The notes under the pieces are model-generated. The model was given only the letters and a program-made list of their open reading frames with translations. It ran no database searches and had not been told where the DNA came from. This document shows positions 27,426-41,400 of a DNA stretch of 64,000 nt, piece by piece; position 1 is the first letter of the stretch, and the number at the start of each line of letters is the position of its first letter. This DNA is from Paulownia fortunei (Eukaryota; Streptophyta; Magnoliopsida; Lamiales; Paulowniaceae): NCBI GenBank assembly GCA_019321725.1, contig CM033107.1, positions 947,001-1,011,000 of the forward strand. The letters are read 5' to 3'. The position numbers were made by a program, and so were the translations under genes.

Positions 27426-28794
27426 CTCTAGGTGATGTTATATAAGTTGATGTACTTTTATGTTCTATCTTGTAGTTCAGATATGAGATAGGTTATGGTG
27501 GTTAGTAGATAACATTTCTCGTAGTCTTAAGAAGATATTTTTGCTATTTAAGGAAAATATAATCCCTCTAAAATTATCATAATCCTATCTATTTCTGTGA
27601 ATAAAAACCTAAACTATTTTAGTGTTATTTCACCAAAAAACATCATACTAATGAAATTTTTGTTATCAATTTAGAAAATAAATTGTGTATTAGGTATGAA
27701 AGATATGCTATAAATCATGCTTTTTGGTTGAGAAAAAATAATTGGTTGTATGATTATCTATCATCCAGCATTATCTTTTGAACTTAAGTGGTCTATAGAC
27801 ATAATAAATTTGTTGGAGTAAAAAGAAAAAAAATATCTATTGAAATATAAAAAAAAAAGAATGTTGTGCTATGGATTTTGAGACCAAATTGTGTAGTCGA
27901 ATGATAAGAGGATAAGAGATTCTTGGATTTTGGACACCTAATGTACTCATAGTCTTGTTTATAGAGACTAGACATAAGTAGTGGTCGACAAGTATTTTAC
28001 AAAAAATGGGACTGAATAATTAAGTTCAACTTTCAAAAAGAGTAAAATTTAAGTATAATTTTAAATTATCTCTAAAAGTAAATAAAACTTTAATTTTGAA
28101 TAGATTAAAAAAACAAAAAGATTTGTAAAGTGAATTGTCTAGCAATAATAATACAAAGGGTACTATGATGTTTCACTTTTTTTTGTCGTTTGAACCAACA
28201 TTATTATCAAATCTTATGATTTAGTTTTTGGACTATCTTACCATAGACTTTGTCTCATTTTCAGTACAATTTTGGTCATATAATATGTATGCAATTAGCA
28301 GGACCAACACAAAAAGAAAAATTAATTTATTTTAAAGATTAAAAGGCTGGTCTACTAAGAAACCACAAAATCAATTTGCTCTTTGCACTCCTAAATTGCA
28401 GCACTAAAGTAGACCTAAATGATTTCAACAAACTGTTAATATATTTGTAAAAATGCCTCAAGAGGGAGCCAATTAGCATCAAGCATCATCACTAGGTGTG
28501 CCAAGATAATCCTTAACACCATGTTATAGATCTCCAGATAGAATGAGAACTAGCTTGAAATTAAAGAAATTTTATTAGGGTTTTCGAGGTTTGCTCAAAG
28601 AAGAGAGGTCTAAGAGATCCCAAGAATTAGGGTTGCTTAACATGAAATGATATAGGAAACCTGATCAGATGTATTTATAGCATGAGGCCACGGAGTCGTA
28701 ATCAATGATCAATAATCTGAGTTCGTCCTAGATCCAGATTAAAGATGAGTCGGGTATGACCCATTTAAAAATATACGAATTTTGGATTGTTTTG

Positions 28795-28830
<36 letters not shown>

Positions 28831-28867
28831 CCATGTGGCATATTTAAATATCTCATTCATCTTGAAA

Positions 28868-28908
<41 letters not shown>

Positions 28909-28925
28909 GTGTGTGTGTGTGTGTG
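28795..28925. repeat. (TA)n and (GT)n microsatellites
   Basis: A (TA)12-like array with TATG units sits at 28795-28829, and a (TA)n array at 28869-28897 is followed by (GT)n at about 28908-28925. Confidence 0.9.
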
Positions 28926-30766
28926 GTGTGTGTTATATATAATAATTGTCCACTTTTTTTTGCATGTTTTGTTAAAAGACTTGGACACAACTTGTGTTAG
29001 ACCTTCATGTTCTCTGTGTAACAAGACTATTGTCCTTAATAATACTTTGGTTTTCTTTTGTTAAAAAAAAAAAATGGAGTCCTTTTAATACCTATCTTTT
29101 GTGGTTATTAATTTCAACTCCCACTTGAGCCATCCATTTTTTCATTTCTTCTTTTCCTTTCCCGCTCTTTGTTTTGGGGATTGTAGTTATTTTTTCTCAA
29201 TCCATAATAACATTCGGGGATGGAGCCAGGGGCTTGGCGTCGTCCCGCTCAACTCTATAAAATCTTAAGTTTAATTAATTTTAAATATATAATAAAATTT
29301 ATATATAAATTTATTAAATTTTAAAATTTTATTCCCCTATAAATAATAAAATTATCTTTAATATAGTTGAAAATATCTTTCCCAAGCCTTGAATTTTTGG
29401 CTCTATCCTTGATAGCATGCTTCACAAAATTGAAAAATGCTATATGTCATCTATTAGTTATTTATTTATTTAATTTGCACTTCTCCTTAGCATTAATACA
29501 TTTAATCTATTTAAGTGAATTAATTGTAACCCTTTTTCTACTAAAATTAGGAGAAATTAAAAAAAAAAAAAAGAACAGAACATGATATTTCTTTCTTTCT
29601 TTCTTTCTTTCTTTTTTTTTTTTTTTTTGATAATATCGATTGATTTGTCAATTTTTCTTCAAATGAGTCGAACCCACTATCAATGAAATTATAAGTGCAA
29701 AGTATGTTAGCTTAGTAGATCAACATGACTATATTATCATATTGCTCCTTCAAATTAATGGGCAAGCAGTCTTTGTTGCCTAAATGTGTATGTTAAGAGG
29801 CAAGCCATGTATGTGGCTGTCATTTTTAAATATATTTATATATATATTTTGAAAAACCTTCCTTATCAATCTCAATCGCCATTTTTGGGAAAGAATAGCC
29901 ATTTATTTCCATTATGAGCCTTACCTTCAACTTGCATCTTACATCTTATCAAACACATAACTTTACCACTAGTTTCATTATTCCTTACAAGAAATGGGAC
30001 ATGCAAGTTGTGAAAAAAAAAAGAAAAAAAAATCATTTTTCTCTCAAGATGTTTCTATTTTTGGGGAATTGATTTGATTGGCAATACATTAATGTCCACT
30101 AAATCTTATTGACCTAATTAATTACATCATAGATTTATTGTCTTAGTATTTATTTGTCTAGACAACTTCATACATACATGCATACATACACACATCCATT
30201 ATTGACCAAAAAGAAAAGGAAGAAGAAAAAGATCAAGTCTCATTCACTACTTTTTTGCACAATAAAATGTGTGATTCTGCCTAATAGTTTTTCTTTGAAA
30301 CAGACTCTTCATTAAGGTAGATTTCTTTTTGTTTCTTCAAAAGGGTGTGGAGTCAATAACATAGATTTTGATATGTGAGCTCATATGAGTCATTCTTTTT
30401 CTTTATTTTCATTTATTAGAGTTTAACCCAAAAAAAAAAATTCTTTGCTAAATAATTTATTTAAATTTTTTTGCATTCGACATCAATGTTTGAATTAAAT
30501 TACAAAAAATGTGTAGCTCAAAATACGAGTTGATAAACAATCATGTATTGCTTTTTTTTACTCAATATTATAAAAAAGGACAAATATATTATATCCACTT
30601 AAGAATTTTAGTGAGTCATTTAATATGCATAATATTTTCGCGAAATGAAACGCTGATACCATCGTATATAATTTAATAGCTAACAAACCAACTTGAGTAG
30701 TAAGTGGATAGTATATAATGAACCCATAAACACATATACAAGAATAAAATATATGTATCTTAGTAT

Positions 30767-31176
30767 CACTGAGGAAAAAATAAAATAAAATAAAATATTA
30801 ATGACAACATGTTTAATGATGATGACAAAGTTGTCACCAATTCTTTATATTCAATGATACAAAATTTTGCTTTATTAATTTTTTTATAAGTTTAATAATG
30901 ACAATAATTGTGTATAAATTATCCCTATTAATAATTGGTGACGTAAAAGTTCTGTGTATAGTATAACTCAATGAAAATTGCCACAATGATTATGTGACGT
31001 GTCATTAAGTATCAACACACGGCAACTTAAATATAATTTTTATCGCATTAAAATTGTAAATATTATTATTTTAACAAAATAAAATTCATTATCATTTAAT
31101 ATATTTTACTAGTGACAACTTTCACAGTATTTCTTAAAAAAATTGTTACTATATATATATATATATTCTTGTAGTG
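30767..31176. mobile_element. Candidate non-autonomous CACTA-type element
   Basis: The left end reads CACTGAGGAAAAA and the right end ATTCTTGTAGTG, whose reverse complement CACTACAAGAAT is the well-known CACTA-family terminus. Both ends are flanked by the three bases TAT (30764-30766 and 31177-31179), the expected target-duplication length. The interior has inverted phrases: GACAAAGTTGTCACCAAT on the left, GTGACAACTTTCACAG on the right. It is 410 bases long and has no open frame. The left terminus is degenerate, so the class is inferred. Confidence 0.5.
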
Positions 31177-32610
31177 TATGTTTATGCAAATGTCTCCCTA
31201 TTTGTGTATCACACTACATTCTTGAATGCGACCAGGAGTAGGAAAAGAAAGACCAAGTTGGGTGAAAACATAATTACACTAGATACACTATGTCAACCAT
31301 GTTAGTGAACATATAATTCTTAGCTCTTGATTGGCTGTGGAATTTGGACAAACAGCCAATAATTAAGAACAAGAATTGTTTTATTTTATTATTAAATTTT
31401 GATCTGTTGAATTAGGTCATGTGTAATGGTTACAAATATGTTTATAATAACCTTTTATAGTCACCAAAATATTCAACTATCTTTGCTCCATAAAATATCC
31501 AACAATGGTGTACAAGTATACATCAAGTTGGTCCAAAACGTTTGGTGGAAATCAAACCACAATTGCAATGTCATGTCTAAGGATAATTCTTACATCCCTT
31601 CAAGGTCCAATACTGCAAAAATGGCATAGAATCCATGTGAGAGAATATATAAAAAATAAAATAAAATAGAGAATTCATCGTATACGATCAAACTTTACAT
31701 GATCTTATAAAATTCAATCTAGCCAGTTATTCATATTATTAGTGTAGAACACATCAAGTTAAAATATTATGTGAATGTTATCTTATATTCAAATAATTTT
31801 TAGATATTATATATTGATTTAATAGGAAACGTTTTATTTCATACAATTCAATTGTGTTTGGATGAAAGAATTTGAAGTTACGAAAAAGATTTAGACGAAC
31901 GCTCATTGCGAATGATTCTGTATTATGTGTATTTTAAATTCACTACATTAACTCAAATAATAGAACAAAATATTTGAACGTGCAGACATGACATATGAGG
32001 ATTCTGAAACCTAGAAGATTAGAAGCAGCACAAATAATTCATATGATGTCCCCCATCCTAGTTACATTCTACTCTAATCATGTCCCCTTTGTCCCTTTTT
32101 CTAACTTTTACATAAAAGAGTAAGGAGTCTTGCCTTTTCTTTTTTTCCATTGCTCCTGTTGTCAACCTTTTGTGGTTCTTCCTGTCATTCTTGTTTGTCT
32201 CCATAAAAAAAAATTTCCTTCTTTAGAATATTTAAGGTAAATTTCACTTTGGCCCTTAAACTACAGATGATTTATAAGAATGATCCCACATCTTTTGATT
32301 GCATCACTTTATCTTTTTAAATTTCAAAATTTACTTAATCATAAGATTTTTCGAAAGTTGGGTGATTATTCAATTTGATTAATTAGATTAAAATAGTTGA
32401 TGAAAAAATAATCAAAGTTCATAAGCAATTTAAATGACCATGAGTTGATTATAGGGAACATTCTTTTACAATTCATTATCTTAAGAAAAAGAATATTTAC
32501 AATTTTTTATTTAGAAAAAAAATAAAATTTCCTAGATATTATTACACCTCAAAAGATGGGATTAACTGTTTCTCAAAATTTTCCTCACACTCTTATACAA
32601 AGAGAGAGTA

Positions 32611-32612
<2 letters not shown>

Positions 32613-32647
<35 letters not shown>
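32613..32647. repeat. (TA)n microsatellite
   Basis: About 17 uninterrupted TA units in AT-rich spacer. Confidence 0.9.
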
Positions 32648-32653
<6 letters not shown>

Positions 32654-33634
32654 ATTAATATTTTTCAAAATTATTCTATACTTCAAAATATTTTACAAAT
32701 CTTATTATGGAATTTTAGTGCAATTAAAAAACTGAATTTTTTTTTTACATATCTGTGTTTTTCTTTTTTCCCCCCCTCTTTTCTACCATTTGATGTGGAC
32801 CAACCTAAAGGTAACCATGTAGCATTCAACATATATCAGTCCAATTAATAGAACTTTATTACCATTATCTAATTAATTAATTATTATGTACTAATATATG
32901 TAACTATTCCAATAAAAAAAACCAAAAAAAAGGATGTAGAATTGACCCCTAAAATCAGAATTCACGGAATAGTTTAATATATAGATCTCCAAGTCCAATT
33001 TCTCAATTCCTTGATATAAAATGCCACACTAAATTAATAATGAAATATTCAAACCAGAGATATATTCCATCATATGTAAAATATTTCTGTGTCACATTTT
33101 GTCTATATCCCTTATGATGAGGCCAAAGAATTTTAAAAGTGCGATGAACAACAATTTTTATTTGCTAATGTTATTCCATTAGTGGTGATTGTGATTGTCA
33201 TTACTAAAAATAATGGTATTATTTATGATTGTGTTTCTTGAATTTAGTCCAAAACAAAAGTTCAGATCCATCATTAATTCTAGAAAATTAAAAAAAAAAG
33301 TGAAAAGGGATTGGTACATAATTAAGCTGAAAAAGGATTATGTTCTCACAAATAATTTTAGCCTTTATATATTCTTATCCATAAACAATTATCTACAATT
33401 CTCCTCGGTGGTGGTCATCATTAGCTTAATCAAAAATGCTAAAAAGGGATTAGAGAATCCATGAGCCTTGAGCACTACCTATATTTATTTGTAGCCCCTT
33501 ATATTTGATTTGACAAATAAAAGAAAAATGTGAAGCCATTTTGGGGTACAACACAACATTTATTTTTATTTTATATTTTATATAACATGTCCACTCCATG
33601 TATATATAATTAGTTTTAAATGTATATTTATAAA

Positions 33635-33638
<4 letters not shown>

Positions 33639-33670
<32 letters not shown>
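33639..33670. repeat. (TA)n microsatellite
   Basis: About 16 uninterrupted TA units in AT-rich spacer. Confidence 0.9.
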
Positions 33671-33674
<4 letters not shown>

Positions 33675-34749
33675 TACATGTATCATATGAAATATGAAAT
33701 ATAAAATATAATATAAAATTATAGAAAAAGATCCAAAATTGATGGATGGGAGTAAGAGGGGAGGGGGGTGGGGGTGGGTGTCTTTTCCTTCATTTTATGT
33801 TTTGAGGAAAAATGACCTCCATCAAACTTTCATCCCATGTGCTTTTTGTCCCACCATTACATACATATATATAGTCTTGTAATAAAGTCAAGAAAACCAA
33901 GTTGCCTACTAATTAATTGAGCTAGAATCTTGCTTTATAGAGTTGTACCATCAATAACCCATTCATGTTAATTTTGGCAAAAGCTTGTCTCAATGCAACT
34001 TGGGGAGCTTGAAAGGTATATATGAAGTGTCTTTTTTAGGAGTTTTTGATTGATCCCTTAGACTTAGTCCCTGCCATTAATTCATCTGGTGTGATCTGCT
34101 TTTTTCTTGTGTTGTCATGTGTGTGTGTGTGAAAGAGATATTTCATTACACTTTATGCTAGTTTATTTTTGCAAATTGATCAAGAACTTATAAACAAATG
34201 AATTTCCAACTTATATTTTTTGTTAATATAATTTAATAGACCTTTGATGAAGAAATACAATAAGAAATCTAGACACCTATGTCCAAGACTCTCGACGAAG
34301 ATGTGAAATACGTATAATTGAAAGAATTCTATAATTTTTTAATTTTTTTAAAGTTAAAAAGTAAAAATGAGCGATCAATACAACAATACAACAATTCTTT
34401 CTGTTCGTGACAGTAGGAGATTCTTATTTTTGTGGAATATTTGCCATTGCTTCTAGTTAGAAATTGGGATTAATGTTTTTAACTTGATACGGCCCTCTAT
34501 CAAACTATGCATGTGTCGAGACTCAATATACATTTTCTCGCCAATTATATCCAAACTCACATAAGTATATATTTATCGTCTCAAGAAATAATTGTGAGAC
34601 TATACATGTATATCTACGTATCAATAAGATGCAAGTTTGCATACATGATTCATCTACATATCTATGTCTGCATCCATATATGTTCAATTCTTAAAATGAT
34701 ACTATTTATCAATGTGACACAAGTCATTAATTAGCTTTATGAGTGTGAA

Positions 34750-34930
34750 AGGATTAGACCATCGGGTATGGGCAGGGTAGTAATTCCACACTGGAGAGGC
34801 GTTGGGAGGCGGCGGCGGATGGGATGGGCATAGCCTACCAGCCTGGCCACGGGCAACATGTTTGCAGTAAGGTGGGCGGCAACAACAACCCCCCACCCCC
34901 CAAGATAGGGTACCCTATCCCTCAAATCCC
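34750..34930. repeat. GC-rich patch, probable transposon fragment
   Basis: A sharply bounded GC-rich stretch inside AT-rich spacer. It contains CGGGTATGGGCAGGG on one side and the perfect 16-base palindrome GATAGGGTACCCTATC (34904-34919) near the other. Such GGGTA-rich segments resemble small non-autonomous elements common in plant spacers, but the class is a guess. Short frames through it (cysteine- or proline-rich) are composition artefacts. Confidence 0.4.
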
Positions 34931-35336
34931 ATAAATAATGATGGCTCTATCTCCCAACCCAAGTATCTATGTATTCATAACTTTATTTATTCTGCAAATG
35001 ACTCGAGAACTTATTTTTAATAATATCTTATAAATTTAATTATTTTAAGTATAATTATTAGTATTATTATCATTTTATTATAGAATATCATATAAAACAT
35101 AAATATAATTTAGAATTATTATTATGTATATTATAATATAGAACTACCTTAATAATATAAAATTACTATTATCACCAACTATTATAATTGATTAAAACAT
35201 AATTCAAAGTATAAAAAATAGAAGAGATAAATAGCTCATGAACACCCATTTTTTGGGTGCAAGCTCGGCTCATAAACAAGGTTGAGTTTGAAAAACTTGA
35301 GTTTGAGTTGAACCGAGCTAGCTCATTTGATTTGAA

Positions 35337-35366
35337 CCCCCCCCCCCCCCCCCCCGCCCCCTACCC
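35337..35366. repeat. Poly-C tract
   Basis: Nineteen consecutive C (35337-35355), then GCCCCC and further C runs. The complementary strand is able in principle to form G-quadruplex structures. Confidence 0.85.
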
Positions 35367-37593
35367 CCACCCCAATTATTTTCATGTCCCTCATTTCTTT
35401 TCATGTTTGGGGTTCGAATTTTAAATATATAAATATATATATAATATAAACAATAAGACTTTTATATACACACATAATAGCAACTATTCCTCATTAGTTT
35501 TGTCCCTAAAAATAAGTGAATTGACAAGAAGGGCATTGTAAACTCACTGAATAATGAACTTGAATCAATTGACAGTCACCAGCAATATTTCTAAGTAGAC
35601 GAAAAATATTGCTAAGGATGTGACATTGTACAACCAACAAAACAAGAAATATTTCAATGAAGCTAAGTAGTTGCTATCCTCTACTTAAATCAAAAATCAA
35701 AGATATGTTTCTCAACATGTGCAGGGAATGAGAAAATCCACAACTTCTTCATTGGTCATTTTCAACTGTATCACAGATTGATTGCAACTCATCTTTTTCA
35801 GTAGTGTCTTGCACATGATCAATATCTAAAAACTTGAATACATATGTTAAAAAGGTCCTAAGAAAATGGCTTTTTTAAGGCACGCTTGATAAAAATACAA
35901 AGAAAGACTTCTTTTATGCCCTCTTATCTCCACACACAGCGCCACCCCCTCCCCCCCACCCCACCTGTAAAAGGTGTTCATTTTTTATTTTTAAAGAATA
36001 ATACTAGCTAACTTCTCAATTCCTTATAAGTGATTCAAACTCATGATCAACTAGATTTTAGGTATAAAATTATAAGTGGTTGACATATATAATAATATCA
36101 ATATTTCATTTTATGATTCTAATCGTTTGCACATTCAACGGCTTGCAAGCATCACGACGACGTTGCCCCTTCAACCCCTTTCTATATTCTCTCTCTCACA
36201 CACACTTTCACACACTTAAGGGAGAAATTTGGTCATGATGAGTCATTTTCATATACAATTTGCTGCATTTTTTGTTTTGGAACTCATAACCTAGATGTGG
36301 AGGCTAGGTTTAGATGCATTAATGATTTGGTGGAGTAGAAAAACACTCAAAAGACTAGAGAATTACAGTCAGTGGTGGCACTTGGCCGCCAGAATAGATT
36401 AGCAAATTTTGCAATAAATATGTAGCAGAAGAGACTTGATAATTTAGTTTATATATATATATATATATTCATATAACTCTAAACCAGTATTTCCAGAAGG
36501 ATATGTCATGTACACCAAAAGTGAGATTGAATTTGAAGGCATGTGCATTTCCACATATTTATTTTCAGTAAAAACATGAGACAAAGATGATATCATAACA
36601 AAAATCTCAATTATAATTGAAAGAAAAATATTTTTTTAAAGAAAATTGGTTGTGTTCTTAGTTATAACAAGAAAATCATTCATGTTACCACCTAACATTG
36701 AAAAATAGTTCAGAAAACAAAGGGATTTGCTTATATCTAAAATAGAAAACTTTGGACCATAATAAAAAATTCAATGGAGGATGCCATATACCTCGATATA
36801 ATTTGACTCGGTTTTGTTAATTTAGGCCATTCAGTGGTATTGTTGACACAAAATTGAAAAACTTAAGAACATACTAATTTTCATTATATTTTACTTTATG
36901 ATAGGAAAAAAGTTAGGAAATCTTTGCAAAGTTAGAAGAAAAATGTCATTAGAAAAATAAAATAGAAAAGGGAGGGAATAATTACACAGAACATGCCTAC
37001 TTTTAAGAAGTTGTCACCTAATATATATACACATTCTAACTTTCTCAAGTTTATTGTTCCTATTCTTAATTTGGGACGTTTCAAAATAAAACTCTATTTC
37101 TAAATTATATTATTTTTTCAAAATTACCCTCATAATAATATTTTAATACGTCAACACTTACTCCTAACTAATATTTTCAAGAGTCAATAGTATAGATATA
37201 CAAAACTTTTACTTTTCAACTTTCTCTAAAATTTCATATCAGATCAGATTAAACCTATTTTGAGAGAGTGGGAGTATCACCAGAAGTAGATCAACTATGC
37301 TGAGTGTAAGCAGATGGGCCTGATTCAATGCGAAATCATGAAATGCTTCTTATTTTCCACACCTCCTTTTCTTCATCTTTCCTGACCACAAGAACCATTC
37401 CTTCAGTGGAGAACATGACAAGACCCTCTAAAAGTACAACAGAAAACTCCATTTTTGAGGGTTCAAAGAACATGACATTAACTAACTCTACCACTCTCTT
37501 CCCCTATAAGTGTTGTTTGTGCAGGCGCTCGGGTACTAATCTTATGTCGGAAGACAATACTCCACCTAATCCAATCATCTTCGACTATTATCC

Positions 37594-37778
37594 ATGACAA
37601 CCACACTCACAAGTCCAGCACTTTGTGTTGTCACAAGCCCAAGTGTTTGTTTGGTCAAGACTCAAGAGGGACTGCACCCAACTGCTTATCTATGACAACC
37701 ACACTCACAAGTCCAGCACTTTGTATTGTCACAAGCCCAAGTGTTTGTTTGGTCAAGACTCAAGAGGGGCTGCACCCA
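37594..37778. repeat. Tandem duplication, 98-bp unit
   Basis: Two nearly identical head-to-tail units, 37594-37691 and 37692-37778 (the second is shorter). Each begins ATGACAACCACACTCACAAG and contains TTTGTTTGGTCAAGACTCAA. Only a few mismatches are visible (for example GTGTTG versus GTATTG), so the duplication is recent. It lies in spacer downstream of FAX1. Confidence 0.92.
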
Positions 37779-38494
37779 CCGCATGGAAGGATGAATAGGA
37801 ATTAGAATCATAAGCTATAAACAGTGAATTCTTAGCAAGATATTAGCTCGTCTTGGGACATTCAAGTGTTGATCCCACGTAATGAATGGTTTTGATATCC
37901 CGGAATCAGTAAATCCCAAGAACCACTATAATCTTACTTTAATCACAAGTGAAAGAATGTTGACATTGAGTCAGATAGGAATTATAGTATGGATGATGAA
38001 CCCTTCCCACTCAAGTAGGGATAATTTCTTTACCTATGATACATCCATAATTACATTTCCAACTGTACTTGAAGAGTTCTACTTCATTTTGGATTAATGT
38101 ACCCCTTCGATTTATAACAGGTTTGTTAGTGATAATTCCAGAATTTGTCAAGAAATGGGTCAACAATAGCACAACAATTTGGCTTTTATACCCCAAGTCA
38201 CTGCTGAAAATTACATAGTAGGCGTAAAAATGCATTCAAGTTAATGCTGATAACTCAAATGGGGCAAAAAATCGCATTTATTTAGGCAGGTTTCTGATTA
38301 TACACTCATGATATTTTTGTTGAGGTACTAATTTATAATCTCTATCCTGATATCTTAATATGTGATTTAAGTAATTGTACACATAAAATTCCAAGGACGA
38401 AGAATTGTGATCTCAATCGCATATAAACTCACCTCCACTGGCAAAAGAGAAAATTTTCCGACTAAACCTGAGGATTGTCTCATCCACTGGAAGC

Positions 38495-41400
38495 CTAAGA
38501 AGATGAAACAGCTGCGGAAGGCTTCAACTTCTTTGGTGGAGGATTACCTCCAGATATCACCACATAGGAGTAGAAGCACAGCATTGCAGCACTAAGACAT
38601 TTAAAGCAACAGAAGAACATTACAAGATAGATATGTATAAAGTTAGAAGTATTCAGTAAAAGAACAGTAGTAAAATGATATTGCACTACCTGATGACAAC
38701 ATTAAAGCCTGTTGGGAAGAGTTTTTGGGTCTGCAATGAGATCAACATTTGACAGTTAATTGTGGAATATAATAGGCAGCAGGAGAGTGGAAAATTTGGT
38801 TGTGTTATGTATTACCATAGAATAGGCCTGAAAATTCTTCCACAGGAGGGCGACAGAGAGTACTGCAAATCAGAAAAGTGGGAGGATTAACTATGTGTGA
38901 CCACCCAAAAAGAGAAAAGAAAAAACTATTATAACTATTTTCCCTATCAAAGATGGATTCCATGACCAATGGCATTAACACATACATATAAATTTATACC
39001 AACAGAAAGAAAAAACTATTTTAATCCATCTTAGATATATAACCATATGAACATATATAGATGTATATATATATAGGCATATGTATTAGCAATTATCTTA
39101 AACACACCAAAGAACATTATAAATCCTTATTGTATAGATGCATATCACATTGGATGAATAACAGGAAGAGGCTTTATTTATGTTTTTCTGCAACCACCAT
39201 ATTTTCTTGACTGCTGAGAATAGACAGATAAACTGCCATCATGTGGAACCAAAAGGGAAGTTTTATGTCCACACTCTTAGTACATAGGCATCAGCCTGTT
39301 CAAGAGTTCAGAGACTACAAAAAACATCTAATAAGGATTTGAGGGTTGAAAACACAACGAAGGAATTTATTTCGTAATTGAATGGTGTTGTTTGGCATAG
39401 ATGATTTTGAACTGATTGCTAATTCCAGTGCTCGAGCTCTCATACCCTGGAATCTCATATAAGCTCTAACTCTTGCGCCAGCGCTAAAAGTTCATTATTT
39501 ACCTATAACTTTGATCATAGTAAAATAATGTACATCACAAGCCTTGAATAAATCAGATTGACAACCAGACTTCAATATAATGCGTTCACTAGTGACAGAT
39601 TAGGTAAATAATTAACTGGAGTTTTCATGAAATGAGGAAAGAGGGGCCACTACCAGCCCACAATCTCAAACAAGAATGTGAAAGAACAATGCTGTGGTTA
39701 ATTTCTGGGAAAAGCTGGGATCTAGTTGGTATTCATGCCCATTGCGTAACTACAAAAGTAAAAAGTACATGGACCACTTACATTAGTGGGAGTCACCCAT
39801 GAATTTTCACATCCGTATTGCTGTTCAGCAGATCATATTTACACATAGTGGATAAGATGAAAAGTATCAGATATCAAAACAAAATGAACTTAGTCATTGT
39901 CAAATTTATGAAGGAGCTCGTGGAAAAGGACACATGAGAACGTGGGCTTATCTTACTAAACACTAACAGAGGTCTATTGTAATTCACCCTTAGTTTTCCA
40001 TTCCCTTAGCCCTTTAATCTAGTAAATGAGTAGTTTGATCAGCTACTAATATGGAACAAGGCCTGGTCCATAAACTGAATCTAGATCTAGTTTGTAATAT
40101 AATTATCTTGATCTGTTAACATCCTATCTAATATGATAAAAGAATTTTGAAATTATGATCTATTCAGGTGTTTGTATTTAAGAAAGTTGTCACGCCCAAG
40201 GCCCATAGGGCAGAACCCGCAAGCGAGACCCTGCACTGTGGCCTCCACCTAGCATCTGCTATGCAATCGTTTTTGCTTAGGGAAATGGTTAGATCATGTT
40301 GCTATAGAAGTTCATTGCACCCACTTATTAACGAGTTCAAACTCTCTCCCACAATCCATGTGGGATACTACAGATGTGCTCTGGTTTATGGCTTGCAAGT
40401 TGATGGCTCTGTTTTTTGTTTCTTTAGACCGTATAAGCAGTTCATACTTTTGCATACACACTGATAGCCATGCATAATGACAAGAAGGAACTGTTGCAAC
40501 ATCAAAACCATAAAGACTAAACTGCTGCTGGTGGTCCTATTGCCTTCATTAAAAATCATCATATAAATTTCTATTGCAACATCAAAACCATAGTTTCCTT
40601 CATTTTTCTTTAGAGAAAATGAAACTGAATTTACTTTAAACTCACACATCTACTATGCAGAGTCACACAATTGCAGACTTTCATTTTGACATTTGAGTAT
40701 CGGAGATAATCAACAGAACACAATATCCTGTTTTATGTGATATACAGAAAGAAATCATTGTAGGGATTTCTGAAAAAGGAGAATGTAATCACCTGCTTGA
40801 CCAAGTATGAATGGAAAGCTGGATTTTCCTTGTCTCCAGACCTTCAAACTAAAAGTGCTAAGTGTCAGTAGAGCACCTCCATAGAGCACACCAGTGCTTA
40901 AAGTAACAGGACTTCTTGAGAAAATAAAGCCAACAAGCCCCCCACAGAGGACAAGCCCACCTGGCTTAAAACAATCCAATTAGAGCAGCAAATTTTTGTG
41001 ACTGTAATATCAATTATTTTTGAATATTGAAATAACTTGCACGTAAATTGAACTTTTTTAAGCACAAATAAATGTTTTGTCACCGGACTTAGAGAAATTC
41101 AAAAAGCTATTTGATTATGCAGCATCATAATTCCAAATAACCGGTGAACGTACTATTATTCAGCACAATTATTACAATGACGAATTTGCCCTAACGTTTC
41201 CAATGTATACTTCCTCAGCTTCATATAGATTATAAATCTGAGCCAAACCATCTAATGTCGAGTCCATTGCAATATTAGTTGCAACATGTTGACTGAGATA
41301 TTTCTTATTTGAATTCCACTTTACCAGAATATACTTAAGTGACTGAAAGATTTCCCTTTTTTTGTTTAAATTCAAAACAATGTGACAGTTTCAGAGTTTA

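Larger units (their letters stand above)
24267..38494. other. Large AT-rich intergenic region with repeats
   Basis: Fourteen kilobases with no gene I can name. The CKX promoter occupies the left end; a TTTAAAT box on the minus strand lies near 24352. 24400-26230 is less AT-rich and contains one exon-like segment (26165-26228). From about 26560 it is mostly diverged repeats, (TA)n arrays near 28795, 28869, 32613 and 33639, a (TTTC)n/poly-T run near 29585, a GC-rich patch at 34750-34930 and a run of 19 C at 35337-35355. The separate repeat entries give details. Confidence 0.65.

Noticed and set aside
28756..29064. 102-aa frame rich in Ile/Tyr
   Set aside because: It is a translation of (TA)n and (GT)n microsatellites.
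34702..34925. Cysteine- and proline-rich small proteins
   Set aside because: Two overlapping frames both look unusual because the DNA block is GC-rich and C-run-rich; there is no family signature.
37328..37597. 89-aa Ser/Thr-rich frame
   Set aside because: No family resemblance, and it abuts a recent tandem duplication whose units do not preserve a shared reading frame.
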